Source: Ascidia mentula (lineage: Eukaryota > Chordata > Ascidiacea > Phlebobranchia > Ascidiidae). Taken from it: a stretch of 64,000 nucleotides of DNA. Position 1 is the first letter of the stretch, and each line of letters opens with the position of its first letter. A model generated the notes under the pieces. It worked only from the letters and a program-made list of their open reading frames with translations. It did not search any database and was not told the DNA's origin. The stretch spans positions 6,523,001-6,587,000 of the forward strand of contig OX387202.1 of NCBI GenBank assembly GCA_947561715.1, in the 5' to 3' direction. The position numbers and the translations under genes were made by a program. Shown here piece by piece: positions 24,242 through 35,650 of this stretch.

Positions 24242-26406
24242 CAGTCTGATTCAGTAACGAAGTAACAAGCTTTGTACGTGACATGACCGTTAAATCCAAA
24301 CGAGGAGATTGCAACAAAGCCGCGAATACCCGATGAAGCTTAAATTGGTTAACAGCCACTTAACGGATAGCCATTAGAATTATTTTATAACATTTACCAT
24401 CCCAGTAAATCCATTCGCCTACATTTATTTTCATTCATCAGTACATCTGTTGCAATAATATCGATGCCACCAAGTATTGTGCCATATATAGTGGATGGGT
24501 GGGCCTTGCCATCTCCAGTCTGCTATAAAGAATCACGTTTTTCATTTACACGAATTACAAAAAAATAAATGTTATTTAATAGAAACCTGTAATGGGATGG
24601 AAACAAGCTTTAAATTTTCAATATAAGCAAGGAAGAAGTTGTTTAAGATGGAATCACCCACATGGTAGAAGATGCGATCTATAAAAACGATCTTGTTTAT
24701 TTGTGAAGTCGTCAATACAGATCGACGTGATACTGGTATTTTGTGGTTTATCAGCACTGAAACTGTAAAACGAAACAATTTTTTGAGATGGCGGTTGGAA
24801 CGTCATCACCTTTGGTAACTTTTTTGGAAGAAACATTTGTGACCAAAGCAATTGCTGTTTTTGTAAAGAACCATCCAAATTCAGCAATCACCCTGACGCC
24901 GCTCGCAACAGGAAAGTATTTTTCAAGCATTTCTTGAATTACATTTGCCGTCTGCAGACAAATCCCATATTTTAAAAGCAAATATTATTTTAACAACTGG
25001 AAAACAATAAAACAAACTTCGCATTGTTTACTCAGGAAAGATAATCAATCTGACTCATTCTAAAAGTTTATTTTTTTATAATTGAATTCGTGATCTGTGG
25101 GCATTCGAATTCTTTTACCGTTTCGAAAAGTTCAACAGTTTCAGATTTCTCCTCTGGGAATCTCCCACTAATGTGAAGAAGTTCAAATTTAAATCCGAAT
25201 TGTTCAGCAAAAATGAACAAATTTCGTGAATCTTTTATTAAATCTTTTACAGATCGATCGCCATCCACGCTAAAGCTGAAAGGCAAAATAACTGTAAGTT
25301 CATTAAGGTAACTGTTGTATATTGCTGAAATTTGTAAGTGAACAACCTGATGCCAATCATTTTCACGTCAAGTTCTTTTGCTTCAGACACAAGTTGCTTG
25401 AAATATTCAATACCAGAACCAAACTCATTGCAAAGGTGCGATTTTGGTGTGTTTTCTTTCATTTGAAGTAAAGGTCTGCAAGGAAAAGCTTTCTATTATA
25501 ATGTATAAGCAAAATGCAGACAATACATTTAATGTAAAGTATATTGATCAATGTTTTTGTGCTGTACAAGTAGTAATACCTGGCCTTTGGAAACAGTCTA
25601 TTGATCTTCTGTAGTTCCTCTAACGTGTTGAACGTCATCATACTGACGTCATTATCTTTTGCGTAGGTAATGTGAGAAATCATTTTGCAAGGATGGTCGT
25701 AGAGGATCGCGCTCGGTTTTATCCCACAGCTCAACACTAATTCAAGCTCACTCTAAACATTTTGTACCCGATCAAAAACGACTGATGCGTTGGACGCTCA
25801 CATGCGTAAATTGCAAGAAAAATAAATTTAATGTTTTAAAGTTGATCTGACCATAAAATCTCTTCGTACCAGTTTCACAGAGAATTACAATCATAAATAA
25901 AATAAACACTTTTACGGTTACCTTGCCTTCACAGCTAAATCCGCACCCCAATGCAGTGAACGTGTTTATCACTGGCCTCAATGCATTTGCTTTAACTGCA
26001 TAAAATACTTCAACACGAGGAAGTTCTTTTCTCCATATCTTGTATTGCTTCATGATCGTCCCCAAATCACACACTGCAAACGTCTCATCCCAATCCTGTT
26101 CGAATAGTAATAAAATGACACAAAAGCCAAATTTGTCACATAAGCGTAATATTCTGTTTCGCCTTTACAGTGAAGTCGTGAATTCACACTTAATACCTCC
26201 TTGTTTGTGTTCCTCTTTACAACTTGTCGAGCAACATCTTTAAAAGTGGTGTCGTCAGTTACTTTACATACCTCCTGGGTTTGCGGGTCCAATAATGGAA
26301 AGGGCAAAAAACTGACACAATCTGTATTCTCATTTAAATCCATTGAAACACTTTTGTAACTTGCTTTCTTGTGGTCACCGGTTAAAATTCGTTCTGTCAA
26401 CTGCAC
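24242..26406 (-). pseudogene. Ornithine decarboxylase-like gene B (degenerate)
   Basis: Nine exons: 26406-26197, 26095-25922, 25752-25580, 25475-25347, 25275-25119, 24951-24810, 24678-24587, 24519-24398, 24338-24242. FYAVKAN is kept. The H197 region reads FSVDGDR instead of FHVGSGC, the glycine loop HISGRFP instead of DIGGGFP, and the arginine motif AEFGWFF instead of AEPGRFF. The cysteine region reads STIYGTILGG, without the WGPTCD motif. The eighth exon is one base longer than in copy C (122 versus 121), which throws the NVGEWIYW segment out of frame. Either a pseudogene or a heavily remodelled pseudoenzyme; exon-intron structure is otherwise preserved. A start at 26343 is also possible. 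Confidence 0.75.
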
Positions 26407-28020
26407 AAGAGATTTGGCTTCAGCATATTTTGTTTTTTTTCCACCTCATTTGTGTTTTTCAAGCGCACACTTCAAACGTTTTCGAGTGCCTATAGTCTAG
26501 CTTACGTGAGCTAATCACGTTGAATCAAATTTAATTGCTCCACACCATGATCCACGACAGATTGGAAGAATATTTTTGCATTTTTTTAACTTGTCAACTT
26601 AAAGTGCATGTAAAAATTAAATTAAAAAACATAGTTAAACTCTGAAATGGTCATTACTTTTAACAATTTTTACCGAAAAAAGTAGCTTGATACGGCTACG
26701 GGTTTCTGAAATACAGCTGATCAAAGATGCGTTTTAACCGTTGCGACCGTAATCGTGCGAAAGCGAGATTATTGTTGCGTGACGTCATCAGTCATGCGAG
26801 TGCTGGCAGCGAGGCTTGTACGCGCGAAGGAATGGAAAACATTGTAAAACTGGCTTAGTAGTTTTTTATTAAACAGGGGGCACATCTACTGAACAAGTGC
26901 AACAAACGGATATTGATTGTTTATTCAAACAAAGGGCGGCTGTTTCCACCTATCAGGTCTTGTTTAGTTTCGTTATAATAAAACTGTTACTATGACAGGG
27001 TGTTTTTGTGGTCAAAGCATTTATGATTTTCATCTATTAAAGTCTAGACATATTTGATTGCTAACGTCATGCATAAAATTTTCTAAAACACAACAAAGAT
27101 AGACCGTCATTGGCTTATTTATCGTGTCAGATTGTACTTTATTGAAGTACAGAGAAATGTCGTTGCTTCTCTACCATTTGGTTGCCAATAATCAGAACAA
27201 ATAAGCCTTTGGTTTGTGACGTCACAGTGATATTTTTTTGTATGATGTCACAGCTTCCCCTGACCTTTGTGGTATTATTCGATATCGACAATATAAGGCT
27301 TTTCCCATGCAAACAAAGCATTTTTTTGACGTAAAACGCCAGTTTCGCCACAGCGAAAAATGTTTACGGTTATTGGTCGTTGCTACTTTTCGTGCTCCAC
27401 AAGTTTTCTACGTTTTTTAGATGACGTAGAACCTAAATACTTTGGAAATATGTTTATTGTGGATGTATCTTCAGATAAATTATTTTTGGTTTTGTATTTC
27501 GCCCAACGTGAGAAAAAGAGGCCCAACATGTTTCTAACATTTCCAGCGGCCTCTATCATATACTAAAATTAACTATGCTCAAAATATAAATTTTAGATTT
27601 CCACATAACACTGGAAAGCAAAAAAAGCACAGAAGCAATATTAAACCGATCTTATTCTTTAGCAAGTAACACTTTGCAGTCTGACCTTGTGTGTTGTTTC
27701 GTATTGTTTATTTAAAGTTATAAGGTAATATTATTGTGATATTACATTATATAAGTTTCTTTTGCGGATTATCTGGGATGTAACATAGCAGCAAATACTT
27801 CCAGGTTTATTGAGACCTTATTTATGCTTTTCGATCGCACACTTTCATTTTCAAGTGTGTTTATGTTTACATGATGATTATGTTCCGCTCAGAATTTTTA
27901 TTTTTTCAGGTTCAAATAAAATGAAAGATTTCTGAGTTTATTTTTCATTGCAATTTACATAAAATGCACCAGTAATAATAAACGACGTTCCTTTTAATTT
28001 GATGATTTATTGCTTTATTG
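26407..28020. other. Intergenic region, nothing recognised
   Basis: Between ODC-B and ODC-C. AT-rich with short frames only. AATAAA signals for ODC-C lie on the minus strand near 28,006-28,019. Confidence 0.5.
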
Positions 28021-28068
28021 GTTATTAATATACACAATAAAGATCTCTTAAAAAGTTAGTTTTTTTGA

Positions 28069-31000
28069 AGCATTAAAAGGAAGTTTTCGTACATGGCAGC
28101 ATCGACGGAGTGGCTGACAAACTCTGCAGTTCCTTCCTGTACGGAATCGGTCAAAACAAAAGTTTACTTGAGTTTCGATTCCCAATAAATTGTTTTCTAC
28201 CAATATACGCAGTAATGCAGCGGTTCATGTGATTTGATTTAATGTAAAATAAAAAATCTTACCAATCCGATTCAGTCACAAAGTAATAAGCTTTGTGAAC
28301 TGTGAAGGCGCTGTGCCCAAAGCGTATCAATACAGTGTAGCCACCAGAATCTGTAAAAATATATTTTTAGAATAACTAAATTAAGAAGCGCTTATTGCCA
28401 AATACTAAAAACAAATCATTCCGCATTTACACACATTGAATTTACCAGGCCAGTACATCCAGTCGCCAACATCAAGTTCCGGCATCTTAACGTTTTCAGT
28501 TATAATATCCTGAAACCTGTTGGATTCACCATACACAGTTGTTTGACGTAAATTTCCATCAACAAGCTGAACAGATGTGGAAGAAAAATAGACAAAAGAA
28601 AACTAAATGTATCGACATTACCTTGAGAGGAATGGGATGAAGTTTGAGATTTTCAACGAAAACAAGCACAAAGCTGCTATTGATGGATTCGCTGATGTTG
28701 TAAAATATGTGGTCTGGAAATAAAACAAAATTTTATCCGTTTAAACGTATATTGTTTGCGACATCGAACTTATCAACGTCATAATCTCTTGTTAAACTCA
28801 TGCCGATTTTTTATGCTTAGCTAATACCGATAGAGGTAATCCTTACTGCACAAAAGTGCCATCAAGGAATAAGATAACTTGCGATCTTTCCATTTTACTT
28901 GCTGTTGGTTATTTATTTGTATTGTTGAATTATTCTGATAAACATAATTTGTGGGAGAGTAAACGCGTGTAGCTTTTGTCTTTCTCTAAACAGGGAGTTC
29001 CCAACCACCGAGCCGTTTGTAACGGGCCCACACAGAAAGAAAGTTATTGACCATAATTTGAGGAAGCCAACATGCTTCTCATGCATGAATCCAGATTGAA
29101 AACTTCAAAGAAAACTTTCGCGTGATATTGTTTTTTGCCACATGGCTCTGACCCGGACAGCGGTATGGAAAGTTGTAACATAGGTTAATTTTGACATTAT
29201 TTATGAGGTATTTATCCGCTAGACTTTGGGAGACGGTCAGTGATACTATAATGCCTGCGTTAAAAACCGGTTTCGTACCTTTGAAAAAGCACTCACTTAA
29301 CTTAATAGAAAAACATTGACAAGACTGTAGGCAGTACCTTTTGACACTATCTTAGATGAAATGTTTGTAAGGAGTGCAAACGCAGTTCCTGGGAAAAACC
29401 TTCCGGGTTCAGCAATAACTCGCACCTTACTTTCGATAGGAAAATATTGATCAAGTGCATTGCGAATCGAAGCAGCCATCTGTAGAAACATACACAAATG
29501 TATAAAACCAACACAACAAAAATCGTTCACTTTACATTTATTTACCACTCTGATCTTTTTAATATTAATAATTATTGGCAACATATCGTTTCAAATTTGT
29601 ATCGTATGTTTTTTTTGTGTTAAGTGGGTCATGGCAGAAAGCCAACGACATTTATTTTTTAAATTACATTTTTACGAGAGTTTGACGAACACCAGTATAA
29701 CACAAATAACATTGACTACACATGTCCTTTTTGGGTGACATGCAAATTTGTTTAACCTGCGTTTCGGCAACTAAAAGAATAGCATTCAGCCAACTCACCG
29801 ATTCAAATGAAACCACCGAATTTGCTTCCTTGGTTCCGGGGAAGCCCCCTCCAATGTCGAGCAATTCGAATTCAAATACGACATCTCGGGCAAAATCAAA
29901 CAAAATTCGAGAATCTAATATCGAGTTTGCGAATGATTCGACGCTCGGGCAACCGCTCCCAACGTGGAAACTGAATGAATATCAAGTTTGGGGAGAATTG
30001 AAAACAAAATTAAAGCCATTAAAAGTGATACTCATAACCATGACATGGAAAAAAACTTTGGCAACCTGATTCCAATGATATTCAGATGAAGCTCTTTGGC
30101 TCTGATGATCAGATGTTTTGAATATTCCAAAGACGCTCCAAACTTTTCGCCGAACTTTGTTCGTGCCATTGTGTCATTCGTTTTAATTCGCAACACTAAT
30201 CTAAAATGCGTTTTTACAAGTACATTTTTGCTTATTTACTAATTTTAATAACGCACTGTTTTATTTTTGTGTTAAGGACTCACTGCGACTATCATTTTGC
30301 ACACCATGCAGTAAAACTTTTCCAACAATTTTTAGATTGTAACGGCGTTACCTTGCCAACGGTATAAGCTTTTTCACTTTTAATATTTCCTCTTCGTTAT
30401 CAAACGTCATCATTCTGACATCATTTTGCTTTGCGAAGTTAAGGTGGGAGATTTGTTTACACGGGTGAGTGTAGATAATTCTATCTGGGGCCACGCCACA
30501 ACTTAAAACCAAATCAAGTTCATTCTAAACACAAAACGTTTTTGTAAATTTGAAACAGAATTGGAATCGCAAAAATAGTGACCTTGCTGGCGCAGTCAAA
30601 TTCACATCCCAGAGCTGCTAACGTGTTTATTACAGGCCTTAGTGCATTTGCTTTAACTGCATAAAATGCTTTAACACGAGGAAGTTCTTTTCTCCATTTC
30701 TTGTATTGCTTCATGATCGTCCCCAGGTCACCCACCACAAACGTCTCATCCCAATCCTATACACAAATAAAGTAGCAATTAAGATATGCCGTGGTGTAGT
30801 GGGCTTAAGGATAATTAATCACCGATTTTAACACCAAAAGTTTGTCATTACCAGTATACTGAGGGCTGTAGCCTAAGTGCCAGAATAGATTAGCAGTTTT
30901 AATAAGCTGATATATAACTTTACAAACCTGTTTAAGTTTGTTTTCCTCTGTCACTTTTCTGGCAGCTTCTAACAATGTTGTGCCATCTGACATCACTGCC

Positions 31001-31074
31001 ACATTTTGTGGGGGTGGTAAATGCAGAGGTAAAGTTAGAAAGTTGTCATTTTCTATTCCAACATTATGAGCCAT
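28069..31074 (-). CDS. Ornithine decarboxylase-like gene C (catalytic residues lost)
   Basis: Exons with consistent phases: 31074-30928, 30756-30583, 30524-30352, 30200-30066, 29970-29799, 29479-29338, 28713-28622, 28566-28446, 28350-28263; a short last exon near 28,070-28,130 is likely but its acceptor is uncertain. About 415 aa before that exon. Kept: FYAVKAN, FHVGSGC, DIGGGFPG, AEPGRFF. Changed: the WGPTCD motif (C360, D361 of human ODC) reads VYGESNR, and the YDH motif (D332) reads FVENLK. Without the active-site cysteine and aspartate, decarboxylation is unlikely. A regulatory role like that of antizyme inhibitors is only a guess, since those keep the WGPSCD segment. Near-identical to copy A over the shared part. 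Confidence 0.82.
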
Positions 31075-31765
31075 ATTCAGTTCTAATCTGCAATCAGACT
31101 TTCCTCAATGAATGAAAACTAATGTGAGTTATCAGGTAAAACGTGTCATACACCGATATTGCTGAGCGAACTGCAAATGTTTTCTTTACTGTAGCTGGTC
31201 AATACGTTTTAAGTGGATCTAATGTTGGTATTGTATGCTGAAGCATTTGGATTCACGATGACAATTCGATTTGTTGAGTTACGACCTTGTGAAATTCAAT
31301 GTTGCTAAATGCTGAAATACAACGAGGCTTTCTAATTGTTAGAATTACAAAACACTTGTAATGGCCAACTTGTTGCTGTTTCCTGCATGGGAACTCGCAG
31401 TGCTAAAAGTATTGTTTATTTATTTATTATTTCATCTGCATAAACTTTTAATGACATAATATAATATCACATTTTATAAACCCGGAATTTTTTATGCCTG
31501 GCGTAGGATGTGAACATGTTTGTGCGAGACCTCGCCAAAAAATATCCTTCACTTTGTTTGAAATTCCAGAATTTGATATGAGTATTTTTTTAATGTGTAT
31601 AATAAGCACTAACAAACAAATTCACAATCATCTATTCAAAAAAAATTATGCATCTGGCAATATACATGAAAAGAAAAGAGATTGTGGATTCCGTCTCTAC
31701 AGCCAAGAAAGATGTAAAAGGAAAATTAGTGACGAAAACATTCTTCGCTTTACGTCATTTAGATT
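31075..31765. other. Spacer between ODC-C and FBG-2, duplicated
   Basis: Colinear with 2,106-2,810 between ODC-A and FBG-1. No gene seen. Confidence 0.6.
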
Positions 31766-33432
31766 TTAGGCTCTTCCCCAACACTCAAGCTTTCCAAGTG
31801 TATACCAACCGTTTTCACCATTGTCCCCAGTATCCCCGAACTGTAATCCAGTAACAGGAAGATCATCTTTGTTAGTCAAATAACCTTCATCTGACGTCAT
31901 CAAACCTCCGGCGTTTTGGTCGCAGTTGCACTTGTAATCGTTGTCAATACAAGATGCTGAAAACATACATTGTGATTATTTTTTTCCACCAAACCAAATC
32001 TCATGTTTTTTATCACCTGTTTCTCCGCACGCACAGTAGTTGTCTCTCTCACTTCCACCCCAGTTGGTTTTTCGAACACCTTGTCTAGAATTCCAAACAC
32101 CAAAGACAGAATGTGAATTGCGCAAATGACTCCCCACACACCGGTACTAAAAATATGACTCATGATATATATATTTAACAGTATTTCCTGGATCAAATGA
32201 ATGAATTACATCAGTATCTGACCAGAAAATTACTTAATTTACTTTGATAAATTGTCTGCATTCTTGAGAAGCGTCAATCAACCCAATGATTTGTCTCATG
32301 GAGATGTGGTAAGTTACATCTCTCTTGTAACATCTAGGAGCCTCGCAATTTCCAACAGAAGTTTCGTTTTCACTATCATGACCAACCAGTGTCTTCACTA
32401 TTGTTCCATTACCAATCACTTGAACTGAAAGAAAAACAATATTTTCATCGTTGTGTTTTACAAAACCAACTTCTCATTGCTTGCAGCAAAACTGTGCAAG
32501 GCTGTTACAAAATCCACTCCTTTTTGGCTCGAAAATGAAACATTTTATACCTTCGCAGTATACTTTGAAGGGACTTTCCAATGGGCTAATAATATAATAG
32601 CCCGAAGTGTTTGTAGCTTCATCACAAGTTCGTGAAGCAGGAGATGCTAAAACAACAAACATTTATCAATTGATCAGCAAAGTGGAGCCAATAGTATGAA
32701 TTGTGTGAGCTGCAAACAGATGGCCACTGTTTCGACTTAAAAGGTCTCATCAGTGCAGCTGGTGTGACTATAAGACGACTTTGCTGACCAAACGGCCAAA
32801 CAAAGACTTCCACTTTGTGGTGACTATACATTCACCGTCATCCGTTGGGCACCAAACTGGGTTCAACTTCGCGGAGAAAACAAGGTGGAAACACTTATAC
32901 GGCCATGCTAAGCTCAATCCATAGTGTCCCCTGGCCATGTGTCACAATAATCATATGATAGGCAATGTGGAGCCAATAATATGAATTGTGTAAGCTGCAG
33001 ACAATTCATAAATTGTTCAACACGTATTTGTATTAAAACCGATTCAACCTAATTTGCTCAGTTTATCCAGTTTATCAAGCTTTTCTTGCAGTTCCAGTAT
33101 TTCTGATACAGGACTTTCTCCTTTTTGACCTTTGATTCCCAATTCACCCTAACAATTTTTACAGTAATTAATCATCATACTTGATATTCTTGAAATTACG
33201 TACATGAAAATCATACCTTCAGACCTTCTGGCCCTACTGGGCCGACGGGACCTCGTTTTCCTGGTGGCCCACGGAGAGGCGGTCCAACTGGTTGCCTGTG
33301 ATGTTGTTTAGGAACTTGATCACCCCAAAAATTTTGTATAATTGTTGTTCCCTTGCAGCTGTCATTGGTAGTTTCTTGGAGGTTAGCTACTTGCACACAG
33401 CATATAACCACGCAAAATAATAACCGTAACAT
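31766..33432 (-). CDS. FBG-2: secreted collagen / CNTNAP-type fibrinogen-like protein
   Basis: Exons 33432-33217, 33148-33049, 32646-32551, 32424-32243, 32146-32017, 31956-31766; 304 aa, uninterrupted. Signal peptide MLRLLFCVVICCVQVA, collagen run GPPGKRGPVGPVGPEGLK, a coil longer than in the other copies (ILELQEKLDKLDKLSKL), TCDEATNTSGYYIISP, CYKRDVTYHISMRQ, WGGSERDNYCACGETG, CNCDQN, DEGYLTNKDDLPVT, TLGKLECWG. Exon 5 is the most divergent of the family (GSHLRNSHSVFGVWNSRQG). A hammerhead repeat lies in intron 2. It is the partner of FBG-1 in the ODC+FBG duplication. Confidence 0.87.
32665..33001 (-). mobile_element. Retrozyme-like tandem repeat (about 1.2 units of 285 bp)
   Basis: The start motif near 32,671 recurs near 32,956, 285 bases on. 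On the minus strand the insert begins at about 33,001 with TCTGCAGCTTACAC, which is the hammerhead cleavage-site region, runs one full unit, and ends shortly after the second copy of that site. No protein coding. The layout (short tandem units with a type I hammerhead per junction) matches retrozymes described in plants and animals. Confidence 0.65.
32708..32760 (-). ncRNA. Type I hammerhead ribozyme motif, complete
   Basis: Minus strand: stem I AGCTGCA, core CTGATGA, stem II GAC...GTC, GAAA, stem III CAG...CTG, cleavage triplet GTT, stem I TGCAGCT. Stem I pairs over all seven bases. Every core position fits the CUGANGA...GAAA...NUH consensus. Confidence 0.8.
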
Positions 33433-34319
33433 CTTCTCAATTCTGTTACTGATGTCTTGACAATTAAAAATGCAACACTATGGTAATTATCCTATATTGT
33501 GAATGTTACCTGTTGGTAATACTTGTTGCTTGTTCAAAACAAACAGATGGCAATGATGGGAATTACCGTTACATAGGCTAATATACTATTAAATGCCGAT
33601 AAATAGGTATTGCAATGCTGATACGTTTATACATAATCATTGAAAATCCCTGGCAAATCAAAACTATATTCTGCAACCTTCCGAACCAGTTTTCTCGAAC
33701 ACTTTAATTGTGACCTTCTGAAGCCTCGGGCAAAAGATTTTCTTGAATTTTGTTGCAAAAACTTTGTTGCAAATGCATTATATCTGTAACCGACATCGCA
33801 AAAAAAAATTTTCTTATTACACATTTTAGAATGTTTTTCTGTTAATATGACAAACAATCAACACTTTCGTAAGAGAGCAAAGAAGATATTTTCTTTGAAT
33901 TGCAGAAGAACTGCATGCCTGAAGGCACAAAATATTTCATGCGCTATCATACCAAGGTCAGTCGGCACTTGAGAAATTCTTCCTACCTATAATGAAATAT
34001 ATCAAGCTACGCTACACTGAACACTACTTCATTATTAATATTTGTGGAGGATCAAGTCTACATTTAAATACATTAAAAAATACTGATAAATGGAATACCT
34101 GATAAAGAACTATAGATTCTAGCTAGGGTCACTGCTTTCTGTTGAAACGTTTAAATATGCGTATTATGATGTAACGTCCTAGGAAAGTGCACGGTTTGGC
34201 GCCCAGCGTCACATATAAGATGAAATTCCCGTAGAAAAACGCGACCCAACCTGCCTTCAGTATTTGAGAAAGGTTTGATTCAGTTTTCTTTTATAAAGTC
34301 GGGCACAAAAAAAATAGTG
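33433..34319. other. Intergenic region, nothing recognised
   Basis: Upstream of FBG-2. Only short frames and no repeat I can name. Confidence 0.5.
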
Positions 34320-34323
34320 TCAG

Positions 34324-34465
34324 TGTAGCGACCTCTCTCACTACGTCTGCTCTCACACATCATACCGGACTGATTGCCTTTTTTCTTTTTCTCTCGTCCC
34401 TCGTGGTTTATTCGCTCATTGTGTCATTCTTTTAGTTTTGTATCTCGAATAAACACCTCGCTACA
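34324..34465. mobile_element. Solo LTR (fossil)
   Basis: 142 bp beginning TGTAGCGA and ending TCGCTACA, which are inverted copies, with a polyadenylation-like AATAAA near the right end. Flanked on both sides by the 4-bp duplication TCAG. No internal region remains. Family not assigned. Confidence 0.75.
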
Positions 34466-34696
34466 TCAGAACATAATATATAAACAACATTTAAATTAGC
34501 ATTAGATAATTGAAAATTGAAAAACAATCTAAAATACCCAATTATTGGAAAACCGGTACTAGTTTCACATATAAGGTTAATGCAATGAAAGCAGTGTACC
34601 ACTTAGGCCTACACACAATACATATATTCCGTTTACACGTGTTGTCAAAGTATTTAAAACTGGAAAACACAACTCACCATTGTACTGGCGCAAAAC

Positions 34697-35500
34697 AACA
34701 TCTGCACTGATTGCGAAAACAATTCACAACGCAACTAATCGCGCATCGCGTTGTCGCGGCATTACGAGCACAACTTTGCAATTGGGCGTCTGAAGGCACC
34801 AGTGTGAGTCTTGACGACCACCTGACCCACAACTCCCTTCCAATCAGGAAGTATTTCGATCACGCGCATCAAAAGTTATTTGTTTCGTGGCTGGCGCTAA
34901 GTCCAATACTTGACCGACCAATTTTGACGGCGATGGTCACGCGAGTATCAGTCACAAGCACAACATCAGCACCCACTGCGAAATTCCCATGTCCTTTAGC
35001 CCACTTTACTCTGGGCATTAGCGTGGGTAGGTATTTGTGTGACCATCGCCGTCAAAATTGATCGGCCAAGTATTGCACTAGTACCGGTTGTGTTTACGCT
35101 TTCCAGAATTGCAATTCGATGCGTGTTCAGTTAAAAGTTTGTTGTAGTTTTCTTTGAGTATTGATTACGCATAACCAACTAAACTGCTCTAGATGGTCAT
35201 AAAAACCTCTTTGCCTTTGATTTCCTGAGTTTTCTGCAAATTCTTACAATAACAACTGCAAAAAAAGCTCACAAAAAAAATTAAATCAAAAATCAATGAA
35301 ACAAACAACAACAAAAAATAGTTAAAACACAACCTTGTATTTTTGTGGACGGCTGTGGCATGACCAGAGCAATAGTGGTACAGTAGAAGGGTGGATAATA
35401 GCTTGACTGCATGTAAAGGAAGCTTAATTTAGGTCACGGAAGCTGCCGGAGCGAACTACGACAAGCAGAACCGAATCCGAATACATAAATTTAAAGGAAC
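34697..35500 (-). mobile_element. BEL/Pao-type pol fossil, copy 1
   Basis: On the minus strand about 34,720-35,075 reads as the C-terminal DUF5641 region of BEL/Pao polyproteins (RRWSHKYLPTLMPRVKWAKG, then a VVLVTD segment). It is a short broken remnant without LTRs. The block is duplicated at 49,377-50,190, upstream-to-downstream order preserved, so it was copied with the neighbouring FBG gene. Confidence 0.7.
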
Positions 35501-35650
35501 GTACGAACAGTGAAAAGGGGAAGAGCGGATACATTCAAGGGTGCTTGGAGACAAAACAAAAAATCGCAACATTACGATGGAAAGATACGAGGAAAACGAC
35601 CAAGAACCTGCAATATGTGGAAGGCAGGAAATAAAACCCCAACCAAAAAT

